Notes under the pieces: generated by a model
Database searches by the model: none
What the model was told of the DNA's origin: nothing
What the model saw: only the letters and a program-made list of their open reading frames with translations
Made by a program: the position numbers and the translations under genes
NCBI GenBank assembly: GCA_002482845.1
Contig: DLGT01000029.1
Coordinates: forward strand, 380-7,615
Source: Saprospiraceae bacterium UBA7687
Lineage (GTDB): Bacteria; Bacteroidota; Bacteroidia; Chitinophagales; Saprospiraceae
Direction of reading: 5' to 3'
Length of the DNA: 7,236 bases
In this document: piece by piece, positions 1-5,311 of the stretch
Numbering within the stretch: the stretch's first letter is position 1
Layout of the letters: every line of letters starts with the position of its first letter

Positions 1-1096
1 CTGGTTGCAAGGTGATCACTGGTAGTGGATTGACTTCCACGAGTTGTGTGATCGATTGGATACATCCTGGATCGTTTGGTCCGAATTCTTTAGGTATTCC
101 ACCATTTACGGTATAAACGATGGTATATGTTCCTGTTGCTGTTGGATTAAAGGTTGTGGCAGCCACACCATTAACGGTAAAGCTTTCTGATACGATATTA
201 GCATCACCTGGCACTCCTGTCAATGGATATGGTGTACCTAAACACACTGCTGCTGGTGGGCTTGATATGATCGGTGACGGATAAGAACAGCTATTGCCAA
301 TCGTTAAGGTGGTACCTCTATTGTTTGTTACACTTAATGTATATCCTAAGGCATCGATATGACGTCCATTTAAGGTATACGTTCCACCTGATGCAGTCAG
401 TACAGTACCTACCGTAATGGCAATTGGTGCCGCAGGTGGTGCTGGACTCGTTGTTGTAAACAATCCTGATACAGCACTTACGGTCCATGTTTGTCCCGCT
501 GGTGCATTCACTGTGATCATCTCACTGAATTGGCCATTGGTTTGTGTGGTCGCATTATTTAAACATACACATGGATCAGTGATTGTTGCACCGCATGTAA
601 TTACTAAGATCACTGCATTGCCTGTCATATTGCTGGTACAACCTGTCGTTGCATTGGTTGCCACAACAGTATAGGTGCCTGCAGTACTTTGTACAGGGAA
701 GTTTAATGCTGCTCCAGTTCCCGCTATTGGTGTACCTAAATTACCTCCATTAAGTTGTAATTGGTAGTTGACACCTGTTTGTGAGCCTGATAAAGTGATG
801 GCTAGGCCGCCGTCAGTTGTACATCTTGTGCCACCACCTGAAACAGTGAAGACTGTCGGTAAAGGAGTTACGGTGATAAGCTGAGAAACAGTTGCCGTAC
901 AACCATTTGTTACAGTTACGGTGTACACTGTATTATTATTTGGAGTTACAGAAATACTTGAAGTCGTAGCACCAGTACTCCATAAATATGTCCCTCCCCC
1001 TGAAGCAGTCAATGTTACATTGGCACCTGCACAAATAATTGCATCATTAGCGGCAGCACCTGATGTTTCAGTTACAGAAATTGTTGCGGCAACCAC
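1..1096 (-). other. D region: at least four Ig/PKD/SprB-like modules
   Basis: Residues 1203-1567 hold four adhesin-type modules. D1 (857-1096): ICAGANVTLTASGGGTYLWS, TGATTSSISVTP, TVYTVTVTNGC, the common Bacteroidota Ig-like pattern. D2 (599-856): RCTTDGGLAITLSGSQTG, NYQLQLNGG, AGTYTVVATNATTGC, SprB-like. D3 (278-598): DPCVCLNNATTQTNGQFSE, GQTWTVSAVSGLF, LTVGT-like turns and YTLSVTNNRG, a module I associate with Saprospiria-type proteins. D4 (20-277): AVCLGTPYPLTG, FNPTATGTYTIVYTVNGG, CIQSITQLVEVNPLP. Each is about 80-105 residues with paired cysteines. Such stalks usually space binding domains from the surface. The series probably continues past the left edge. Confidence 0.75.
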
Positions 1097-4000
1097 TGTA
1101 GGTGAAACTGGTGCACAATTTGTAAAATAGACATTATCTAAGTATAAAGTACCCGAACCTGTAGGAAGACCTGAAATAATCATTTGAGCTATCCTAGTCC
1201 TTGATTTCAATGAAGTAAATCCACTCAATGGAATATGATACGAATTCCATTGTCCTTGCGTATTACAATTTAGAATAACTTCATGTTCACTATCATCACC
1301 ACCCCCAAAAATTGCGTTGGCTCCAAAATCTACTAGTTTAACTCTAACAGTAGTCATATTAGGCGTCCAAAAATCTAGGTGCAAGTATTGCATATTACTT
1401 ACATTTAAAAGATTTGGACCTACAGTTTCTATTCCGAAAAAGTCAACATTTGTGTATTTTTTTGTGTCATTTCCAGCAATTTGAATATCCATCAAAGTAG
1501 CAGATGACCAAGGTGTCAACCAAGTATCAACTGGTACATTTGTATAGGTATTACTATACATTGATATTACACTGGTTGGAGCACATGTAGGAATAGGTGC
1601 TGCTGTTATGGGAGCAGTAGGGATACAATTTGAAAAATAAATATTATCCAAATAGATATCCACTGGAACAAAACTTCCAGGTCCATTTGCAGCAAATTTC
1701 AATTGCCTAATATCATTCCAAGTCATACCCGTAAAAGCACTTTTTGGTAAAATTACACTTGTCCATTGTCCCGAAGTGTAAGGAACAGTAACTAAAGTTT
1801 CCATCGTCCCGGTTCCAAAATTGATTGGGGTAACCTGAAGTGTAGTGGTAGATGGATTTGCATTTGTCCAAACGTCAAAATGCAAATATTGCATGGACGA
1901 TGCATTAGTAGGCACTAATTCTGTACCTTGATAATTAAACATTGGATAAGCTAATGCTAGGTTACCCGTTCCAGGATTATATGCTGGATTTACGCAACAA
2001 AACCCTGACTGTCCCCAATTGGGATTGTAGTTAGTAGCGATATTAGTTGGATAAGTACTTCCGTAAATATTGATAACATTTGTCGGAGCACAAGTCGGAT
2101 TAGGAGGACTTGTTGTAGGGGCAGTAGGTGCACAATTGGAAAAATAAATATTATCTAAATAAATATCCACAGGAACCAAACTACCAGGACCATTAGCAGC
2201 GAATTTCAATTGGAACACACTATTCCATGTCATTCCTGCAAATGCACTCTTAGGTAGACTTACTCTAGTCCAACCTCCTGATGTATAAGGTACAGTAACT
2301 AAAACTTCAGCTGGGCCAGTTCCATTATTAATAGGACTCACTTGAAGAGTTGTTGTTGCAGGATTTGCATTAGTCCAAACGTCAAAATTTAAGAAGGTCA
2401 TTGACGATGCATTCGTAGTTGTCAATTCTGTACCTTGATAATTAAACATTGGATACGCCATCACCAAATTTCCAGTACCTGGATTAAAATTTGGATTTAC
2501 ACAACAAAAACCTGATTGTCCCCAATTTGGATTATAATTCGTAGCTATATTAGTAGGGTATGCTCCGCCATAGATGTTTATAACATTTGCTGCAGAACAT
2601 GTAGGGTTTGGTAAATTTGTGGTAGGTGAAGGTGGTGGTGGTGGTGCACAAGTTGAAAAATATATATTATCTAGGTATATATCAACAGGAACAGAACTTC
2701 CTGGTCCATTAGCAGCAAATTTTAGCTGGAAAACACTATTCCATGTCATCCCAGTGAATGCACTTTTAGGTAGGCTAATTCTTGTCCATCCTCCTGATGT
2801 ATAAGGTACCGTAACTAAAACTTCAGCTGGGCCAGTTCCATTATTAATAGGACTCACTTGAAGAGTTGTTGTTAATGGATTTGCATTAGTCCAAACATCA
2901 AAATTCAGATAAGTCATTGACGATGCATTGGTAGTTGTCAATTCTGTACCTTGATAATTAAACATTGGGTAAGCCATAACAACATTACCAGTGCCAGGAT
3001 CAAAATTTGGATTTACGCAACAAAACCCAGATTGTCCCCAATTTGGATTATAGTTTGTGGCAATATTTGTTGGATATGCTCCACCATAAATGTTTATGAC
3101 ATTTGCTGCAGAACATGTAGGGTTTGGTAGATTACTACTCGGTGTAGTAGGTAATGGAGCAGCTGGACAAGTTGCAGCAAATGGAATATCTACATTTGCC
3201 ATACTCAACTGCCAATTACCTCCAAAACTTACTTTACTCCATAATACATTTAAATTTACATTTGCAGGAGGAGCACCCGCCCATGTAAGTGTTATTAAAT
3301 ATACACCAGCAGAAGGATTAGTAGCAGGAGAAATGACCGCTCCAGAACCACCATTTACAATCAAAAGATCAACCGGATCAGCATTTGCAGATACAGCCCT
3401 AACTTCCATTGAATTTGCACCAGTGTTTTTTATAGTCAAAAGTATATTTGAACCTGGATCTCCTCCAAAATGTAAAACTGGGGTCGCACAATACGGTGAA
3501 GTAGGAGCCGTAGCAGGACAAGTTGCAGCAAACGGAATGTTTATATTTGCCATACTCAACTGCCAATTACCCCCAAAACTTACTTTACTCCATAATACAT
3601 TTAAATTTACATTTGCAGGAGGGGCTCCCGCCCATGTGAGTGTAATTAAGTAAACGCCAGCAGAAGGATTAGTAGCAGGAGAAATGACCGCTCCAGAACC
3701 ACCATTTACAATCAAAAGATCAACTGGATCAGCGTTGGCAGATACAGCCCTTACTTCCATTGAGTTTGCACCAGTGTTTTTTATAGTCAAAAGTATATTT
3801 GAACCTGCATCACCACCAAAATGCAGAACAGGGGTAGCACAATATGGTGATGTGACAGGCGTAGAAGTACCACCAGAAGTTTGATTTGCAATGGCCGGAG
3901 TCACCGAATATTGCATTGTCATAGTATTGTATTGATACAACCAAAATGTATAAGGTGTTCCTGGTGTAAGCCCAGAAATATTAAAGCCAAAAGCATTTGT

Positions 4001-4702
4001 TCCATTTCCATCACCTGCAGTAGATCCAAATGTATATTGTGTAGCTGTTTGCGGATTAGCTGGTGCTGTTGCTGTTGGAGAATAAAAAAGTCTATATACA
4101 ATGTTATTCATACCAACCTGATTAGGTCCACAAGCTAAAAATACTTCACCTGAACCTGAACTAGGATTAGCCACAAAACCAGCAGGTGTTGCTGGAGGTC
4201 CCGCAACTCCTGAATTTTGCATTGCAATTGCTGGAGCCACAGAATACTGCATAGTAACTGAATTATACTGATACAACCAAAATGTGTAAGGCGTACCGGG
4301 AATAAGCCCAGAAATATTGAATCCAAAAGCAGCTGTTCCATTACCGTCACCCGCAGTCGTACCGAAGACATATTGAGTCGCAGTTAAGGGATTAGCAGGA
4401 GCAGTTGCAGTTGGTGAATAAAAAAGTCTATACACAATATCATTCATCCCGACCTGATTAGGTCCACAAGCCAAAAAGACTTGTCCTGCATTTGGACTAG
4501 GATTTGCCACAAATCCAGCTGGTGTGGCTGGTTGCGCATAAATATTATTTACAAAAGTAAAACTGAAAAGAATAAAATAGAAAAAAATAGGGATCTTGAA
4601 TTTAAAATCTTTGCCAGTTTCAAATCGCTGTATACCACTACAGGATGATGATTGGTTAGATGTAAATTGATCACAATTCACGTTAGGTTCATCTACTCTC
4701 AT
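1..4702 (-). CDS. Giant modular secreted surface protein with carbohydrate-binding-like and Ig-like repeats (3' end outside window)
   Basis: I read this minus-strand frame codon by codon from ATG 4700-4702 to base 2 and found no stop: 1567 codons, with the C-terminus off the left edge. The ATG is the only usable start; an in-frame TAA lies seven codons upstream and no ATG follows before the signal peptide. There is no clear Shine-Dalgarno, as is usual in Bacteroidota. Order of parts by residue: signal peptide 1-56; two FN3-like A modules 59-282; two B modules 285-518; four C modules of carbohydrate-binding type 527-1196; Ig/SprB-like D modules 1203-1561. Inferred role: an exported cell-surface or released protein that binds polysaccharide or mediates adhesion, probably through type IX secretion; its sorting domain would lie outside the window. 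No catalytic domain is visible, but one could lie beyond the edge. It follows another adhesin gene in the same orientation after a 609-bp gap, so it is probably transcribed separately. Confidence 0.93.
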   Translation of the reverse strand, partial: MRVDEPNVNCDQFTSNQSSSCSGIQRFETGKDFKFKIPIFFYFILFSFTFVNNIYAQPATPAGFVANPSPNAGQVFLACGPNQVGMNDIVYRLFYSPTATAPANPLTATQYVFGTTAGDGNGTAAFGFNISGLIPGTPYTFWLYQYNSVTMQYSVAPAIAMQNSGVAGPPATPAGFVANPSSGSGEVFLACGPNQVGMNNIVYRLFYSPTATAPANPQTATQYTFGSTAGDGNGTNAFGFNISGLTPGTPYTFWLYQYNTMTMQYSVTPAIANQTSGGTSTPVTSPYCATPVLHFGGDAGSNILLTIKNTGANSMEVRAVSANADPVDLLIVNGGSGAVISPATNPSAGVYLITLTWAGAPPANVNLNVLWSKVSFGGNWQLSMANINIPFAATCPATAPTSPYCATPVLHFGGDPGSNILLTIKNTGANSMEVRAVSANADPVDLLIVNGGSGAVISPATNPSAGVYLITLTWAGAPPANVNLNVLWSKVSFGGNWQLSMANVDIPFAATCPAAPLPTTPSSNLPNPTCSAANVINIYGGAYPTNIATNYNPNWGQSGFCCVNPNFDPGTGNVVMAYPMFNYQGTELTTTNASSMTYLNFDVWTNANPLTTTLQVSPINNGTGPAEVLVTVPYTSGGWTRISLPKSAFTGMTWNSVFQLKFAANGPGSSVPVDIYLDNIYFSTCAPPPPPSPTTNLPNPTCSAANVINIYGGAYPTNIATNYNPNWGQSGFCCVNPNFNPGTGNLVMAYPMFNYQGTELTTTNASSMTFLNFDVWTNANPATTTLQVSPINNGTGPAEVLVTVPYTSGGWTRVSLPKSAFAGMTWNSVFQLKFAANGPGSLVPVDIYLDNIYFSNCAPTAPTTSPPNPTCAPTNVINIYGSTYPTNIATNYNPNWGQSGFCCVNPAYNPGTGNLALAYPMFNYQGTELVPTNASSMQYLHFDVWTNANPSTTTLQVTPINFGTGTMETLVTVPYTSGQWTSVILPKSAFTGMTWNDIRQLKFAANGPGSFVPVDIYLDNIYFSNCIPTAPITAAPIPTCAPTSVISMYSNTYTNVPVDTWLTPWSSATLMDIQIAGNDTKKYTNVDFFGIETVGPNLLNVSNMQYLHLDFWTPNMTTVRVKLVDFGANAIFGGGDDSEHEVILNCNTQGQWNSYHIPLSGFTSLKSRTRIAQMIISGLPTGSGTLYLDNVYFTNCAPVSPTVVAATISVTETSGAAANDAIICAGANVTLTASGGGTYLWSTGATTSSISVTPNNNTVYTVTVTNGCTATVSQLITVTPLPTVFTVSGGGTRCTTDGGLAITLSGSQTGVNYQLQLNGGNLGTPIAGTGAALNFPVQSTAGTYTVVATNATTGCTSNMTGNAVILVITCGATITDPCVCLNNATTQTNGQFSEMITVNAPAGQTWTVSAVSGLFTTTSPAPPAAPIAITVGTVLTASGGTYTLNGRHIDALGYTLSVTNNRGTTLTIGNSCSYPSPIISSPPAAVCLGTPYPLTGVPGDANIVSESFTVNGVAATTFNPTATGTYTIVYTVNGGIPKEFGPNDPGCIQSITQLVEVNPLPVITLQP
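1115..1594 (-). repeat. C module copy 4, divergent carbohydrate-binding-like
   Basis: Residues 1037-1196. It shares the frame of copies 1-3 (IPTCAPTSVISMYSNTYTN at the start, MQYLHLDFWT in the middle, GQWNSYHIPLSGF, and LYLDNVYFTNC at the end). It lacks the NPNWGQSGFCCVNP segment, having TPWSSATLMDIQIAGNDTKK instead, which is closer to the form I associate with GH16-linked modules. It also carries an insertion with GGGDDSEHEVILNC. It is probably the ancestral type, or an independently acquired member of the same family. Confidence 0.75.
1625..2101 (-). repeat. C module copy 3, carbohydrate-binding-like
   Basis: Residues 868-1026, the third copy, beginning 169 residues after copy 2. It keeps NPTC, NWGQSGFCCVNP, NYQGTELVPTNASSM, LHFDVWTNANP, SGQWTSVILPKSAF and YLDNIYFSNC, but has about 20 substitutions against copy 2 (for example INFGTGTMETL and NDIRQLKF). 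It therefore looks older than the split of copies 1 and 2. The same vicinal cysteine pair sits at residues 902-903. Confidence 0.8.
2132..2608 (-). repeat. C module copy 2, carbohydrate-binding-like
   Basis: Residues 699-857, offset by 516 nt from copy 1 and about 95% identical in protein (differences such as V/L, D/N, Y/F, T/A, S/L). The motifs are the same: NWGQSGFCCVNP, NYQGTEL, DVWTNANP, LPKSAF and YLDNIYFSNC. A 63-nt stretch (2295-2357) is identical in DNA to the aligned stretch of copy 1, which suggests recent duplication or conversion. The linker to copy 3 is APTAPTTSPP. Confidence 0.8.
2631..2645. repeat. (GGT)5 microsatellite coding a proline run
   Basis: Five perfect GGT units on the plus strand read as proline codons on the minus strand, in the linker APPPPPSP between C modules 1 and 2. 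This is the usual flexible, protease-resistant type of linker. It could change length by slippage without breaking the frame. Confidence 0.7.
2648..3124 (-). repeat. C module copy 1, carbohydrate-binding-like (galactose-binding-like fold)
   Basis: Residues 527-685. It opens NPTCSAANVINIYGGAYP, then NYNPNWGQSGFCCVNP, MFNYQGTEL, ASSM-YLNFDVWT, SGGWTRISLPKSAF, FQLKFAA and VPVDIYLDNIYFSTC. The pattern of V-I-IYS/G, NWGQ, NYQGTE, M-YLHFDVWT and a closing YLDNIYF matches, from my knowledge, the beta-sandwich modules next to GH16-type laminarinases and other glycan-active proteins in Bacteroidota. It ends in the proline run APPPPPSP that links it to copy 2. Vicinal cysteines at residues 561-562 are shared with copies 2 and 3. 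Confidence 0.8.
3149..3850 (-). repeat. Two tandem B modules (117 residues each), beta-rich secreted module
   Basis: Residues 285-401 and 402-518, with a period of 351 nt. Each copy begins SPYCATPVLHFGGD, continues with ILLTIKNTGANSMEVRAVSA, ADPVDLLIVNGGSG, LTWAGAPPANVNLNVLWSKV and SFGGNWQLSMAN, and ends PFAATCPA. Each has one cysteine near the start and one near the end, which could form a disulfide closing a beta-sandwich. The copies differ by only about three residues outside the linker (N/D, I/V, A/P). I recall similar FGGNWQL modules in secreted Bacteroidota enzymes but cannot give a family name. The function is unknown; glycan binding is a guess from company. Confidence 0.87.
3857..4528 (-). 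repeat. Two tandem A modules (112 residues each), fibronectin-III-like
   Basis: Residues 59-170 and 171-282 are tandem copies with a period of exactly 336 nt. Shared landmarks are ATPAGFVANP at the start, FLACGPNQVGMN, YRLFYSPTATAPANP, the TAGDGNGT turn, FGFNISGL-PGTPYTFWLYQYN and a terminal YSV-PAIA-Q-SG. The late GLxPGTxYxFxLYQYN segment resembles the F/G-strand region of fibronectin type III folds. From memory, not from a search, similar modules accompany catalytic domains in secreted glycan-degrading proteins of Bacteroidota. Protein identity between copies is roughly 90% by eye, while the DNA is visibly more diverged with many third-position changes. Confidence 0.85.
4535..4702 (-). other. 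Signal peptide with unusually long N-region
   Basis: Residues 1-56 of the giant protein. The hydrophobic core (residues 37-51, IPIFFYFILFSFTFV) follows the basic stretch KDFKFK and leads to NNIYA|QPATPAG. I place cleavage after A56, giving a mature protein that starts with Q57, a common arrangement in Bacteroidota secreted proteins. The preceding 36 residues are polar and hold two cysteines (C10, C21), which is long for a Sec N-region. Either the true start lies further in at a non-ATG codon or the extension is real. The hydrophobic core and cleavage motif make Sec export likely in either case. Confidence 0.8.
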
Positions 4703-4793
4703 GAGATTGAATATAGTTGGTTATTAAAAAATGATAACTCGAGTACTTTATTACATTTTAAAATCACATCTTTACAAATATCAAATAAATTCA

Positions 4794-4801
4794 CAAATGT
4801 A
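4794..4801 (-). promoter_or_regulatory. Second TAnnTTTG -7-like octamer
   Basis: TACATTTG on the minus strand, the same octamer as at 5073-5080, about 91 nt before the start codon of the giant gene. No TTG lies at the expected 17-23 nt upstream (the nearest, in GATTGG, is only 13 nt away), so it is a weaker candidate. Its distance to the gene is more typical for a leader. Confidence 0.25.
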
Positions 4802-4952
4802 TCCATCAGTAAACCAATCATGGCATTTGAAAAAAAATGATTTTGAAAAAATGTAAAACAAATACTCATTTAATGAAATTCCGGTTATTGAAAATATATA
4901 ACCCAAAATACAAATGATGTAAGATGATAACACTAAAAAATGTGACTTACGA

Positions 4953-4978
4953 TACACTTAAATTTTGAATTAAGTGTA
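4953..4978. repeat. 9-bp perfect inverted repeat
   Basis: TACACTTAA (4953-4961) and TTAAGTGTA (4970-4978) form a perfect dyad around the 8-nt loop ATTTTGAA. It lies inside the inferred leader of the giant gene. On the minus strand a T-run (ATTTTTTAG) follows the stem only after about 12 nt, so it is a poor intrinsic terminator. An operator or an mRNA hairpin is equally possible. Confidence 0.45.
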
Positions 4979-5072
4979 GTAATCTAAAAATTGAGACAAA
5001 TGACCTTAAATAAAAATTCTAAATATTAAACTAATCAAAACATATTGATAAATCTCATATATTAAAAACATG

Positions 5073-5102
5073 CAAATGTAACTTTAAAATCAATGGACAA
5101 AA
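5073..5102 (-). promoter_or_regulatory. Candidate Bacteroidota-type promoter for the giant gene
   Basis: On the minus strand, TTTTG (5098-5102) is followed after 17 nt by TACATTTG (5073-5080). This fits the known Bacteroidota sigma-A pattern, a -33 TTG and a -7 TAnnTTTG about 17-23 nt apart. Transcription would begin near 5067 and give a leader of roughly 365 nt before the ATG at 4702. The match is to a short, AT-rich consensus in an AT-rich region, so a chance match is possible. Confidence 0.4.
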
Positions 5103-5111
5103 GAAAATAAA

Positions 5112-5132
5112 ACTACATCAACACTACATCAA
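5112..5132. promoter_or_regulatory. Tandem 10-bp direct repeat upstream of the candidate promoter
   Basis: Two perfect copies of ACTACATCAA (minus strand TTGATGTAGT) at 5112-5121 and 5123-5132, an 11-bp period or about one helical turn. A third core, ACATCAA, lies at 5157-5163. The pair sits about 10 nt upstream of the -33 element, around positions -45 to -65 from the inferred start, a usual place for an activator. The cognate regulator is unknown. Confidence 0.4.
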
Positions 5133-5311
5133 AACATCTTATAGTACTTCTAAACAACATCAAAAGTCAATAAAACAGGGCATTTAGCAAATTCCAATAA
5201 AATCTTGGGGCTTTATTAAGCAAAATAACACCTATTATTAAAAATTAAATGACCGTTTGTATTTAACATATTTAATCAACTAAAAATATCAATATATTAA
5301 TAATAATTTGA

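Larger units (their letters stand above)
4703..5311. other. AT-rich intergenic region
   Basis: About 609 bp between the stop of the right-hand gene (5312) and the start of the giant gene (4702). It is much richer in A+T than either gene; the line I counted (5041-5100) has 22% G+C. I see no convincing gene: the 62-codon open frame on the plus strand (4652-4840) runs into the giant gene antisense and has no recognisable content. The region holds a candidate promoter, a tandem direct repeat, a second promoter-like octamer and a dyad. It has only weak hairpins (for example 5196-5217, six A:T pairs), so I cannot name a terminator for the upstream gene. Confidence 0.8.

Noticed and set aside
417..1130. 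Plus-strand open frames at 417-674 and 921-1130 coding hydrophobic-looking peptides
   Set aside because: They are antisense to the Thr/Val/Gly-rich D modules, whose complement reads as hydrophobic residues. Nothing in them supports a real membrane protein.
2132..3850. Tandem direct repeats as a CRISPR array or mobile element
   Set aside because: The repeats are 351-516 nt long, in frame and protein-coding, without short spacers, terminal inverted repeats or a transposase.
3090..3884. Plus-strand open frames of 187 and 66 codons that are themselves repetitive
   Set aside because: They lie exactly antisense to the two B modules and repeat only because those modules do. They have no leader, no ribosome site and no recognised domain, and a stop (TAA 3651-3653) separates them.
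3881..4371. Short frames on both strands (3881-4138 plus; 3919-4101 and 4135-4371 minus) rich in Cys/Ser/Ile or Leu/Gln
   Set aside because: They are alternative frames of the A modules. The composition is that of out-of-frame repeat DNA, and the in-frame reading is continuous and domain-rich.
4652..4840. 62-codon plus-strand frame in the spacer
   Set aside because: It overlaps the start of the giant gene antisense, has no recognisable motif or ribosome site, and lies in very AT-rich DNA where such frames are expected.
5196..5217. Hairpin AATAAA...TTTATT as terminator of the right-hand adhesin gene
   Set aside because: It has only six A:T pairs around a 10-nt loop and no T-run directly after it, so it is too weak to call.
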